64,000 bases of DNA from Macrotis lagotis (Eukaryota > Chordata > Mammalia > Peramelemorphia > Peramelidae), in contig NC_133665.1 in assembly GCF_037893015.1 (NCBI RefSeq), positions 192,848,722-192,912,721 on the forward strand, given 5' to 3'. The translations under genes and the position numbers were made by a program. Below are positions 46,616-56,684 of the stretch, piece after piece. A model generated the notes under the pieces. That model did not search any database and was not told the origin of the DNA. It saw only the letters and a list, made by a program, of their open reading frames with translations. How positions within the stretch are numbered: the stretch's first letter is position 1; every line of letters starts with the position of its first letter.

Positions 46616-47084
46616 GCACTGATTTGAGTGATTTCACCTAATTTGTCTTCCCTGAGGAGTTGAGGAAAGGCCTGGATTCAAGTCAGAGATGAGGTGGCCA
46701 GAGGGATGCGTGGAAGGGGATGGGAGGCAGTTCTGACCAGAGATTCATCTCCTGAGGACATAGTTTGCTCCTTAGTCACTGTTATGTTTCCAACATTTTT
46801 TTGCCCCTGACAACCTAACCTCAGAGGAGTGACCGTGGCAACCAGACAGGACAACTTGGGCCTTCACCAGGGAGGAGGAGGCCCTGTCTGATTTTAGTTC
46901 TTAACTGGTTGCTTCCCTTTTCCCAAATTTAGAATTTGGGACCAGTGTCAGTTTGGAAAAAGAGGACACGGCTCGTCTCTGTGGCGGCCTCCCTTCTGGT
47001 GCTCTTGGCGTCTCCTTCGATGCCAGTCCTGCCCCCTCTCCCTCTTCTCTGAATCAAGGATCTTCTGCCTGTGCTCATTTGCAG

Positions 47085-47236
47085 ATCGCAAGCTTCGTCA
47101 ACAAGTCTGCCATTGACATCTCCATCCTCCAGCGCTCCTTAGCCATCCTAGAATCCATGGTCCTGAACAGCCATGACCTTTACCAGAAGGTGGCACAAGA
47201 GATCACCATTGGCCAACTCATCCCCCATCTTCAGGG
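47085..47236 (+). CDS. ELMO1: ELMO1 exon, residues 184-234
   Basis: This 152-nt exon starts in phase 0 with [20 protein letters not shown] and continues [20 protein letters not shown] then [12 protein letters not shown]. It ends with two bases of Gly-234 before gtaagg. All 50 complete codons match human ELMO1 as recalled. It contributes central armadillo-type helices of the N-terminal regulatory half. The upstream frame is also open into the intron, so the start was fixed from the AG at 47083-47084 and the phase of the previous exon. Confidence 0.97.
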
Positions 47237-47484
47237 GTAAGGAACCATGGGGGGAGCTTCATCCAGGGAGGTCCAGAGGAGCCCAGCTCATCTATGCCTG
47301 CCCATGCTGGGGGCAATGGTTCCCCATCTGGATTCCCATTAGTCCTCCAGAAGGAATCTGCCTGGTACCCAGGCTGACCTCAAGCCTCTGATGTTCCATG
47401 GATACCAGTGGAGGACTATGCATTGAAAAATGCATTGCCTAACAATTTTGTAAGGAGCTTGATCTTTTAAAAAATGTAAAGAGA

Positions 47485-47622
47485 GGGGCAGCTAGGTGAC
47501 ACAGTGGATAGAGCACCAGCCCTGGAGTCAGGAGTACCGACTTCAAATCCAGCCTCAGACACTAGCTGTGTGGCCTTGGGCAAGTCACTTAACCCCATTG
47601 CCTTGCAAAAACCTGAAAAAAA
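47485..47622 (+). mobile_element. WSINE1-like SINE with target-site duplication
   Basis: The head is 'ggggcagctaggtgacacagtggatagagc', followed by 'cttcaaatccagcctcagac' and the tail 'gccttgcaaaaacctg'. A long direct repeat flanks it (ttttaaaaaatgtaaagaga at 47465-47484, ttttaaaaaatgtagaga at 47623-47640). The internal 'ttaataattacct' segment is deleted in this copy. Confidence 0.92.
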
Positions 47623-48057
47623 TTTTAAAAAATGTAGAGAGAAAAGTAGAAGAGACTATGACAAGGAGAGCAAGAGTCTTGAGTTCAAGTGTGTCTCCTT
47701 ATGTGGGTGATCCTGGGCAAGTCACTTGACTCCTGCGAGACTTGTTATCATCAGTAAAGGGAGGAGTGTTATTAGCACCCCCCCCACTCCCCAGCTCTGA
47801 CAAGAGCAGAGCACTTCATAAGCCATCTGACATTGTTATTATGATTACAATATTTAAAGAATGATTGACTTTATGGGAAGGGTTAATGACATTCCTGACA
47901 CAATGAGGTCTCTGGGTCCTCACTGGTCCCTGTTGTTTTCATGATGAAAATGATCATGTGTGACTTCACTCTCCAGTAAGATTGCATATGTATGTTGACA
48001 CATAAATGCACATATCAACACACACATGCAAACATAATAAATAGCCCAAACTGATCA

Positions 48058-48300
48058 TTGGCAGCTAGGTGGTACGGTGGATAATGTTGGGTCAGAAATT
48101 CTCATTTTCTTGAGTTTAAATCCAGCCTCAGACACTTCCTAGCCATATGACCCTGGGCAAATCACTTACCCTGTGGGCCTTAGTTTGCTCATCTGTAAAA
48201 TGAGTTGGAGAAGGAAATGGCAGAATGCTCCAGTCTCTTTGCCAAGAAACACCCCACATGGAGTCATGAGGAGTTGGACATGATAAGAATAGCTACATTG
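48058..48300 (+). mobile_element. Mar1/SINE1-type SINE
   Basis: 'ttggcagctaggtggtacggtgg', 'gagtttaaatccagcctcagac', 'gtttgctcatctgtaaaatgagttgg', 'aggaaatggcagaatgctccag' and 'gagtcatgaggagttggac' run in order along the whole element. Confidence 0.9.
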
Positions 48301-48509
48301 ACATGTTTTAATGTTTGCTAAGTCTATCAACACATTTATGTACATGCAAATGTGCATACCAGATCTGCAAGTGTGCTACTATACTAAAACATAGTCACAT
48401 AAAAACTCATGACAACATACACATGAGGGAATACACACATGTAATTATATTTCTACAGACATCTGTCTCTCAAACATCACTGTTGCATCAATATTAGCCA
48501 TTCTTATCA

Positions 48510-48665
48510 CAGGGTCATAGATTGTTGAAGGGAGATCTTAGTGGTCATTTGGCTCCTGTTCCCCCTTTTACAGATAAGGATACTGAGGTCCAGAAAGGCT
48601 AATGGCAGGATCTGAACTCAGGTCTTCAGACCCCAATTTCACCCTTCTTTAATTGCACCATCCTT
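48510..48665 (-). repeat. MIR relic, minus
   Basis: 'tcatagattgttgaaggg', 'cccccttttacagataaggatactgagg', 'ggatctgaactcaggtcttc' and 'ttaattgcaccatccttct' make a well preserved reverse MIR. Confidence 0.75.
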
Positions 48666-49257
48666 CTTCTCAAGAGTTTCAGGGGGTTTTCAGGAGTGAG
48701 AAGGGGAGTAATAGTCTAGAAAACCTGGCCAGAGCCCACCTTTGAAGGGCTCCTAAGGCTTAAGGGAAGTGTTTATGCTTTATTCTAGAGGGAATAGGGG
48801 GCCACTGAGTCTCCATGAGCAGGAAGGTGGCCAGCCCTGGGTTTCAGTCTAGCAGCTTGGGGAGGATGGGGTGTGCAGAGATCCTGGTGGTCCCTTTCTT
48901 GATTCCTTGTACTTAATGACCATTCTTTTAGAATTAGGAGGAGGGCCTCCTCTGGGCAGAGCCCTGGGTGTGCCAGGCTGGAGGAGAAGGGCAGTGGCCC
49001 TCATTCAGCGTGGCTGAGATCCCAGCTCCCTGGGCTGGTTCGATGCCTTCCTGTTTTCTGAAAGATGAATGAGGCAGACCCCACATGGCCCCCTGCCCAT
49101 TTTTCTGAGTGCTCCTGGCTCCCTTTGCTGCATTTTAAAGTTCACTTTGTAGTTGGGATGTTGAATTCTCTCATCTCTTGTCTTAGCCAGTGGTTGAGGG
49201 AAGCATCCCAGGCTCCTTTGATTCTCTCTGATCCCTTGTGGGTTTTTTTATCTTTAG

Positions 49258-49336
49258 GACAGATCAAGAAATCCAAACATACACCATTGCGGTGATCAAT
49301 GCACTTTTCCTGAAGGCCCCTGATGAGAAGCGACAG
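49258..49336 (+). CDS. ELMO1: ELMO1 exon, residues 234-260
   Basis: This 79-nt exon supplies the last base of Gly-234 and encodes TDQEIQTYTIAVINALFLK followed by APDEKRQ, ending in phase 0 before gtaaga. Compared with recalled human ELMO1 it has S235T and R258K. It closes the first block of armadillo-type helices. The boundary after KRQ is where the candidate cassette exon at 51814-51858 would enter. As I recall, ELMO2 carries an optional insert at the equivalent boundary. Confidence 0.96.
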
Positions 49337-51144
49337 GTAAGAGCATTTTCTCTCTCCCCAGAGCTGCTGAAGTTTCACTGGCCTTGACCCTTTGGCCTCT
49401 TCTTTTCTGATCCTGGGTTCTATGGCTATGGGGAGACTTGTTTATTCTGTGTGTAGATGAACATGTCCATGTGTGCACACACACGTGTGTTCCTATGTAC
49501 CTCCCCCCTGCCCACCTGTGTTTGCTCTCCCCCAACCCCCAAGGACACTGGGTGGCAGGAGAGTTGGCCTGGGTTTGAATGGTCAGCTTCTTGGAAATGA
49601 GAGAAGCTCCTCATAGCTGTTCAAAGAGCCTGGGTGGCTGTTTCCATTTGGGTGGGAAGGGAGTACGAGACCCTGGGTCCCAGAGGAGAGAGCCCTGGAA
49701 AGGATGGCTCCCTTCCAAGCCTTGATTCCTCACAAGGGGAAAAGGGACAGATTCACCTTCTCCAGAGGTGAAGCCCTTGATGAGACACTGAGTCCATATT
49801 GCATGTTGTCATCCCAACAAAGTGTGGAAGAAACAACTAGCTGGCCAAGAGCAGAGGCTTTGGGGGCTTGAGCATCATTTTATAAGCCACGTGTACCAAG
49901 GGTCTAAGAACTGACTGTTGAAATGTTGGCCATCGGGCTTCATTTGGCACTGGAAGCTCCCGAGTCTTGACGAGGGCTCAGAGAAACAGAAGAGTCTCAG
50001 GATTATTTTTTGGCTCTTCTAGGCCGTGGGATCATTGCCAGAAGATTCTTAGACTTGAATCGTGTAATTGAATAGCTCAGCTGGTTATTTTTTTTTTAAA
50101 TTGGGGAGGGGCATCTTTATGAGGAATAGTGAGGAGGTGAGAAAAAGGAAGCAGGGGAGGGAAGGAAGGGCAGGAGAAGGGGGAGAGGAGAGGACAAGAA
50201 CAGGAAGGAATTAAAGGAAGAACTGGAGAAAGCAAGCCATTCCTGATCATGTTTTAAAATCAAAATAGCATCTGCTCCACAGTTTTTACCACTGATACTG
50301 CCAAGTCACTTAGAGCCAGAAAATCTGGAGCCCCTCCCATGAGGGGCTTTGGAATTGGATATGATCAATATTGATGCACTTCTTGCCCAGCTCTTGTTAA
50401 ATCCCCAAAATGGTGTTGAAGGACTCTGGAGGAGGGAGTTAGACCTCCTTCTGATGGGCGTCCAAAGGGATCATGCTGAGGAGGACACCACGACTCCCTG
50501 TGGGCCCCACCTGTGAACTCATCTTGGAGGTGTGGAAGGCCGTATTAATTGCCCATAAGCTCTGCCAGATCCCACAGAGTTGGAAGGCTTTGAGTGTGGG
50601 CCTGGTGAGAGAAGGGAGGCTCCCCGAGGACCCGCAGAGCTGAGGTGTGAGCAGTTCTTCACCAGGAGGGGTGGTCCCGGGACTTTTCTCAGCCACAGTG
50701 GCCAAGGACCTAGTATGTATGGAAGGTCCTGTCCATTGGCCACGTGCAGGGGATTGAGGAGGGGCTGGGAGCATTGAGATCATCACTCAGTCAATTATGG
50801 GAATTTCAAATAGGATCTTGAGGTTCTGGCTTCCCACAGCCTGGCTGGTAATGTCCCTTGAATCTTCTTCTTTCCATCTACCTAGTTCTTGGCCCCAATG
50901 GTTTGAAGTGGGTTTTTTCATAAATCGAATAAATTCTTATTATCATCGTTATTTCTGGTGATTTGGAGCAATCTTTCATATGGCTGTTAAGTTTTCCATT
51001 TTCCTTTTCAGAAATGTGTGTTCATATCTTTGACCATCTAGCCATTGGGGGAGTAGCTCGTGGCCTTATGTGCATGCACTAGCTATTTATACCTTGTCAT
51101 TAGACCCTTGTCGTTGTCTATCTTGCTTTTAGGAAATTCTCTGA

Positions 51145-51300
51145 TTAGGCAACTGGGTGGCCCTGTGCCTAGAGCACTGGAGTTGAATTCAGGAAGATCT
51201 GAGTTCAAATTCAGCTTGAGACACTAGCTGTATGACCCTGGCCTAGTCACTTAACTGGCTCAGTGTCATCATCTGTAAAGTGAGGATAATGTTCCCGCCT
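51145..51300 (+). repeat. Mar1/SINE1-type SINE relic
   Basis: 'aggcaactgggtggccctgtgcctagagcac', 'gaagatctgagttcaaattcagc', 'actagctgtatgaccctgg' and 'cagtgtcatcatctgtaaagtgagg' fit. It is more diverged than the other Mar1 copies. Confidence 0.7.
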
Positions 51301-51813
51301 ATCTCCCAGGATTACTGATGAAGCTCTTTGCTAATCTATGAATTTTTGCTCTCATTGTTATTAATTTCTGTGATGCTGATCCACCCAACTCACCATGTGG
51401 CCCGGTGGCTCCCCAGGCCCTCTGTTCTGTGTAGGATAAGGAAACAGGGCTGGGGAGCCTAGGGTCCTGATCCTGCTCATTCCCCAAAAGGGCAGTCCGT
51501 GAGTTTTCCCTGGGACCTCAGAATGGGTCGGGTCTCTTGGATCTTCTTCTGCATAAGGAGGAGGCCCCTGCTTTGTAGGGACAAGCAAGGAGCCCAGGTC
51601 TTCTTGGTGGTGGAGGGTCAGTTCTTCCCGGGGGAGGTCCTGGGTGGGAGGGTTCTTCTCTGTACTGTCCCTTCCTATGGGTCATCCTATGACTCTTTCT
51701 TCACCCGGCTGGGGCCTTGGGGCATCAGACAGTCAGAGTGGGCTAACTGATCTCTGGACTTTCCCCTTTTCTTCTCTCCCACCTGCCTTCGCACCCTGGG
51801 GGGAGGCCCGCAG

Positions 51814-51858
51814 GTCAAGCTAGAACCTCGGGCTGATATCCTTGATTGCCCACTCACT
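51814..51858 (+). CDS. ELMO1: Candidate ELMO1 45-nt cassette exon (VKLEPRADILDCPLT)
   Basis: This is a possible alternative exon, not part of the canonical ELMO1 reading as I know it. The acceptor is 'gaggcccgcag' and the donor is the near-perfect gtaagt, with 45 nt between them, phase 0 on both sides and no stop. Inclusion would insert 15 residues between Q260 and E261. I recall an ELMO2 form with DKHLNPLDLPVT at exactly this boundary. Both inserts begin with a basic residue plus leucine and proline and end in L-P-V-T or C-P-L-T, which argues for an ancient shared cassette. The polypyrimidine tract is short and G-interrupted (ctgccttcgcaccctgggggg), as expected of a regulated exon. No transcript evidence is available here. 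Confidence 0.6.
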
Positions 51859-52069
51859 GTAAGTCCCTGCCCCGCTTCCTGCCCTTCTGCCCAGCTCCTG
51901 GGGTCCTCTGGGGACTTCCTGCCCCTCTGCCCTGCCGCCCTCCCCGCCTGCTCTCCTGCCCGGCTTCCCCTGACTGGCTGTGGCTGTGCCCTTTGGCAGC
52001 CTGTGCAAGGGGGGTTTGGTCCCTGGCTTAGATCATGGCATCATTTCTTTTCTACCCGAGCAACATACA

Positions 52070-52165
52070 AACCCACTAACACACACATCACACACGGACA
52101 CACCCCATACAGGCACACTCAGACACACATACCGACACACAGACACCCCCCCCCCATACACAGAT
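52070..52165. repeat. CA-rich simple repeat
   Basis: Irregular acac, cacaca and gacaca units with a C run at 52147-52155 form a degenerate (CA)n tract about 210 bp downstream of the candidate cassette exon. CA-rich intronic tracts can bind hnRNP L, so it might influence that exon, but this is inference only. Confidence 0.8.
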
Positions 52166-52404
52166 ACATCCACTGAGTTGGGGGGGGGTATCCAACTACT
52201 GTGTGCCCTCCCCTCCTCTCCCTCTGGAGTCTCTGCCCTCCTCCTTTTCTTAGAAGCCAGAGCAGATTGGAAGTCAGATGGCCCCGTGGGGTCTCCATGC
52301 TTCTTTGGCCAGGCTGGGGGGCAGGGGAAGCACAGAGAAGGGGATCAGAGGTAACAGAATGAGGACAGAAGCAGGCTGACCAAGGACGCACAGTCACAAG
52401 TGTA

Positions 52405-52545
52405 GTTCTTGGTCCTGCCACTTACCGTGGTGTGACCCAGGCTGGCCGCTTGGGCCTCAGCTTCCCCATTTGTAAAATGAGGGGTCCGACGTGGTGGTCT
52501 CTGAGGGCCTTTCCCCAGTCCCAGGTCCAGGATCCCCTGATGGCC
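52405..52545 (+). repeat. MIR relic
   Basis: 'ggtcctgccacttaccgtggtgtgaccc', 'ttgggcctcagcttccccatttgtaaaatgagg' and 'gtggtctctgagggcctttcc' form a clear 3' MIR. Confidence 0.75.
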
Positions 52546-53108
52546 TCATGTGTGCGGCCTCCTGTCCTGGCTCCCTCTCAATCCCTGTTTCCAAAGTCCC
52601 GCCCTGAGCTGACCTCCCTCCAGTAAAGCAGACCTCAAGTGAAGGATTCAGGGTGGGCTGGTAAATATTTAACAACCAGCTTTCTGAGGGAAAATGTCCT
52701 CATAGTGAACTCTAAAGTTAAATCTGTTATATCAACATTTTTCTCAGTTACCTTCTCCAGTCTAGACAATCAATAGAACAATCAAGGCCTGATCTGTCCA
52801 TCTGCTCATTTCTGAGGGTAAATGCCCACCCTGGGGGTCCAGCCAAGGCTTTCACTGGACCCAGCCCTCTCCATGGCTTTCTGAGTAGAGTCTGTAGAGT
52901 CCCAGCACCCGCAGATCCTCTCCTGGACTCCTGCATCTGTGGTCCTGACCCTCAGGGTGCATGAGAAGCCCCCCAAGCTCAGCCTGGCCCCCCAGTCCTT
53001 CCCAACCTTCTTTACTTCCTGAGTCATTCTGCTTCTCTCCCTAGAGGAAGAGGGTGTCCCCACCTCTTCTCTGACAGAGCCTCTGGGCTGGTTTCTTCTG
53101 TGTTACAG

Positions 53109-53159
53109 GAGATGGCGAACATCTTGGCCCAGAAGCAGCTCCGCTCCATCATCCTCATG
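53109..53159 (+). CDS. ELMO1: ELMO1 exon, residues 261-277
   Basis: This 51-nt exon is phase 0 at both ends and encodes EMANILAQKQLRSIILM. It matches human ELMO1 except the last residue (T277M, from memory). The acceptor 'gtgttacag' and donor gtgagt are both strong. The helix belongs to the armadillo-type region ahead of the ELMO domain. Because it is symmetric, it could be skipped without shifting the frame. Confidence 0.96.
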
Positions 53160-53264
53160 GTGAGTGTCCCCAGCGTCTGGGCCGCTCCTGCCCCGAGGTG
53201 TTCCTGTGGTGAAGAGGCAGGGCCCCATGGGGAGCAGGTGCCCACGGGCTGCTCACTGCCCGGC

Positions 53265-53395
53265 AGTGACTAAAGTGCCCTCCTTAGTCATCACATCATT
53301 AATCAAGGTGCCAGATGCTGTCCTAAGTGCTAGGGCCACAAAGAGAGGTAAGACGGTCCTCAGTCTCCAGGAGCCCCCAGCCTAATGGTGGAGGT
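53265..53395 (+). repeat. L2/L3-like relic
   Basis: 'ggtgccagatgctgtcctaagtgctagggcc', 'acaaagagaggtaagacgg' and 'ctccaggagcccccagcctaatgg' match the CR1-group segment. Confidence 0.65.
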
Positions 53396-53756
53396 CATGG
53401 ACTAACCAGATCCAGGCACGATAAACTGGGGAGAGGGATGGCCCAACACTGAGGAGAACTGGGAAGGGCTGAGACTGGAGGAGGCCAGGAGGTGGAGGTG
53501 AGGAGGGAGGACATTCCAGACCTAGGAGGAAGTCCGGGGAAAGGCTGATCGTTGGGACAGGGTGTGAGGTAGATGAGACCGGAGTACAGGAAGGAAGGTC
53601 TGCTTCAGCGGGGTGGCTGGAGGAGAGAGAAGGGGAGGCTGAGACTCTCTGGAGGGGAGGGGGAGGCTGAGACTTTATGCAGCTCTGCCTCTCTTCAGTC
53701 CAGTTCACTCACGAGTCAGGACATCTCCCTCCTGATGTCACTGGTCCTTTTCAAGG

Positions 53757-53890
53757 GTAAAGGACAGGGACAGCCCTAGAGTCAGGAGGACCTGAGTTCA
53801 AATCCAGTATCAGAGACTCAAGACTCATCTGTGTGATCTTGGGCAAGTCACTTAACCTCATTGCCTTGCCAGAAAAAGAAAAAGAATGAA
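53757..53890 (+). mobile_element. WSINE1-like SINE, 5'-truncated
   Basis: 'gccctagagtcaggaggacctgagttc', 'cttgggcaagtcacttaacc' and 'cattgccttgccagaaaaag' with an A-rich tail identify it. The tRNA-like head is largely missing or altered. Confidence 0.85.
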
Positions 53891-53924
53891 GGCCTAACAG
53901 CAACAACAATCCCATTCATTTCGA

Positions 53925-54005
53925 AGCTTCTTTTGTGTGCCAAAAAAATACAAAATGAAACAAGTCCCTGCCTTCAAGGAGCTGACATTCTAATGTTGGC
54001 AGGAA
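53925..54005 (+). repeat. L2/L3-like relic
   Basis: 'cttcttttgtgtgccaaaaaaatac' and 'gtccctgccttcaaggagctgacattctaatg' fit the CR1-group segment. Confidence 0.6.
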
Positions 54006-54330
54006 GGGGGACTTGTACCCCCAAAAAGTAGGGTCTGAGAGGATTGAGGGAGAGAGCTCAGCTCCCTGGGGACCAGTTTGGCCTGAGGGGACGGGGGGGG
54101 GGTCCCTGAGGGAAGGAACTTTTTGTTCCCAGAGTCGTCCAGGGGTCTGAGTCTCCTAGTCCAGATCTTTGGGGTGGTCCTGGGGTAGAGGAAGCACACA
54201 GAGCCACTGGCCAATGCTGGCAGAGGTTCTTCCTCCCTGCCCTGACTGCCCACATTACTGGGTTGATGGGGCAAGCTTTCACCTGTGTGGTGTGTTTGGC
54301 TTTTATTTTGGTTTTTGGCTTGTCCCACAG

Positions 54331-54453
54331 CATGTCATCCGAGCGCAGAGAGCCATCAATAATGAAATGGCCCATCAGCTATACGTCCTGCAAGTCCTTA
54401 CCTTTAACCTCCTGGAGGACAGAATGATGACCAAGATGGACCCACAGGACCAG
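54331..54453 (+). CDS. ELMO1: ELMO1 exon, residues 278-318
   Basis: This 123-nt exon is phase 0 at both ends and encodes [20 protein letters not shown], then [21 protein letters not shown]. It is identical to human ELMO1 as recalled. The motif [17 protein letters not shown] is shared by ELMO1 and ELMO2, while RAQRAINN (versus RGNRPIKT in ELMO2) is specific to ELMO1. It joins the armadillo-type half to the ELMO/CED-12 domain. Acceptor 'cttgtcccacag' and donor gtgagg. Confidence 0.97.
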
Positions 54454-55574
54454 GTGAGGGGCTGCTCTGCCAGAGACGGAGCTGATCTTGTCGAGCCTGG
54501 AACCCCTTCAGAGCCTCCCTCTTGGAGAGAGATCATAGGCCCCCAGGGATGGTGGAGGATCTTAACCTCCCACATCCCTGCTCCCAATTTCTGGCCACTC
54601 CCAAACTTTCTGGGCTGATAAGACTCTGCCTTCATTTCTGACCTTCCAGGAAATCCATTCCACATTGAAATAAATGCCTTCACTCACTTGGAATTCTCCC
54701 TTTTCTTCTGACCTCAATCTATAATGCTTCAGGTTAACAATTTCCTCTCATTCTCTATGGAGATGGGGGTCTTCAGGGAAGAGGTTTGCTGATTGTTTGG
54801 GGATCCGGGGATCTTGATCAGACAGGGGCCATGGAAGACCAAAGAAACTCAACCTCTCATTTCAGAGATGAGGGGAAGGGACCTTTGCGAGGCGTCAGGG
54901 CCCATCCTCTGACTTCAGGATCACAGGATCTCAAGAGTAGGAAGGGACCACCCTCTCCCATATACATGCATTCAGCCACAGCTCCCCAGGCTGTTCACTG
55001 TGGCCAGATAGGACAAGGCTGATTCCTCTGCCACGTGATAGCCTTTTAAATATGTTGTGTCAGATTGACCCCAGACTGTTCCTCTCTGTCCCCTCCCCTG
55101 AATAGCCCCTTCCCCCAAATAGAGCCATCTCTGTATGCCGGCCTTGGAACTGCCACTCCACTGATTCAGCTTTTCCTCTGACACCCTTAAGTGGAGCATA
55201 GTGCTGTACGATGTGTTCGTATCTGTGTCTTCACTGTGTGATTCCACCAGTGTAGGGAATTCCCACAGGGGAGGTCACGAAGCATCTCTATCATGTAGTC
55301 TTAGGGGAGCTGTCCAAGGTTTGAGAGGTCAAGGGACTGGGCCACGGTCACGCAACCAGGATGCATCCGAGGTCGGACCTCAGCCCGGGCCTTACTGACT
55401 GATGTGTCCATGATACCACGCTCCCTTCCTCCAGATAGCTCATCTATGTAGGACTGGATGGGCGTCTATAGCCAGACCCACTACTTATGGCTCTGGCTGT
55501 GGTGACAGAGAGCATGAGCCGTGTGCAGACCTCTCCTTACATCTCTGCCTCTGCAGACATCTGATGACCAGATC

Positions 55575-55835
55575 TGACATATAGGAGGCACCTACCTAAT
55601 CAATGCTGACTGAGGTGGGGTTTAGGCAGATCTAGCCATAGCTATACCTAGAACAATACCTAGAACCTATTCATCTCACACATAGGAGGGCTTATCAATG
55701 CTTGCTGTTGACTATAGACAGAGATAAGCAGAGACTTAACAATCAATATCTCTATCTTTATACTGATAGCTGTGCCTTCTCATCTGGCACACAGTAGGGG
55801 CCTAATCAGTACTGGTGACTGATGGGGCTAGAACC
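55575..55835 (+). repeat. Three spaced L2-tail-like phrases
   Basis: 'cacctacctaatcaatgctgactg' (after 'catataggagg'), 'cacataggagggcttatcaatgcttgctg' and 'cacacagtaggggcctaatcagtactgg' are versions of the L2 3' phrase, roughly 100-108 bp apart. They are separated by 'atagacagagataagc' and 'ctatctttatactg'-type text. This may be a degenerate local tandem duplication. Confidence 0.45.
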
Positions 55836-56474
55836 AGGGATAGCTCTATCTATTAATATTGATCTCTCTAGCCATGCCTGTGCTTACACCTGCTGTCTCT
55901 AGGCCCGTTCCATGCCTCCACCTACACTAACATCTTGCCCTGTATCACCAGAATGATGGATCCCCACAGTCAACCCCACATCTTGACCTTTGTCCAAAAC
56001 CTTTATGTGTATGGACACAACATTAGATCATCATTTTGGCCTCAGATCACCCTCCTTCGGTGGCAAGTTTTCCTCACACATCACCATGATTACAGAGAAA
56101 CAAATACCAGCCCCTCCCCATGGCTTCTCTTCTGCCCCTGGCTTCCAGGCCCCACCCCTGAACCCCTCAGTTCTAGGAGCCCCAGGCCTGGAGGAAGGGT
56201 GTGTTGCCTCCCATCCCTTGGCTGTCTTTGGCCCTCCCTGGGGCTCCCCTTCAGAGTGGTGTGTGGTTGCTAGAGTCCTCCCAGATAATGCTAGAGCACA
56301 GCCAGGCCCTGCAGGCCCAAGGGAAGGAAGGAGGAGGGCCAGGCAGCCTGTAAGTCCCAGCTTTGGGGTGTGGGTCTTCTTTGTTTGCCAAGACAATCAT
56401 GTTTATCAGAATGAGACAATAACCTGAGATCTGGGGAGACTCCTAGTGCCAGAGAACCAGGGGCTGTTGGGAGA

Positions 56475-56612
56475 GGCAGGGTGGTCCAATGGAGAGACCC
56501 CTGGACTTGGTATCAGGGACACTTGTTTAGTAGTCCCACCTCAGACATTCCCCAGCTGCATGACCTTGGGCCAGTCCATTCATCTTGCCAAGCCTCAGTT
56601 TACTATCTATAA
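56475..56612 (+). repeat. MIR-like relic
   Basis: 'gcagggtggtccaatggag', 'ggacttggtatcagggac', 'gctgcatgaccttgggcc' and 'aagcctcagtttactatctataaaag' are in MIR order, ending about 75 bp before the next exon. Confidence 0.65.
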
Positions 56613-56684
56613 AAGTCCATAGGAGTGCCAGCCCCAGAGCAGCGCTGCCCATACATCAACGGTTCTCTCCTGCCCCCACCACAG

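Larger units (their letters stand above)
41694..47084 (+). other. ELMO1: ELMO1 intron, 5.4 kb
   Basis: The intron has a gtgagc donor and a 'ctcatttgcag' acceptor. It contains a MIR relic (minus, 41820-41945), a Mar1-type SINE, a hAT-like element with inverted ends, a compound GT/GA microsatellite, and MIR relics near 45630-45780 (minus) and 46450-46615 (plus). The stretches 42430-42590 and 46020-46330 look unique and AT-rich with TAAT-type motifs. Confidence 0.85.
47237..49257 (+). other. ELMO1: ELMO1 intron, 2.0 kb
   Basis: The intron has a gtaagg donor and a 'tttttttatctttag' acceptor. It holds a WSINE1-like SINE, a Mar1-type SINE and a reverse MIR (48510-48665, listed separately). The rest shows nothing recognisable. 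Confidence 0.85.
49337..53108 (+). other. ELMO1: ELMO1 intron, 3.8 kb, contains candidate cassette exon
   Basis: The intron has a gtaaga donor and a 'tctgtgttacag' acceptor. It contains a purine-rich tract at about 50,100-50,235, a Mar1-type SINE near 51145-51300, a CA-rich run at 52070-52160, a MIR relic at 52405-52545 and the candidate exon at 51814-51858. Much of 51.3-52.1 kb is GC-rich and without identifiable repeats. Confidence 0.85.
53160..54330 (+). other. ELMO1: ELMO1 intron, 1.2 kb
   Basis: This short intron has a gtgagt donor and a 'ggcttgtcccacag' acceptor. It holds two L2/L3-like relics and one WSINE1-like SINE, and a G run near 54,092. Nothing else is recognised. Confidence 0.85.
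54454..56684 (+). other. ELMO1: ELMO1 intron, 2.2 kb
   Basis: The intron has a gtgagg donor and a 'tgcccccaccacag' acceptor. It holds a reverse MIR-like relic near 55290-55400, a patch with three L2-tail-like phrases about 100 bp apart (55575-55830), and a MIR-like relic at 56475-56610. Confidence 0.85.
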
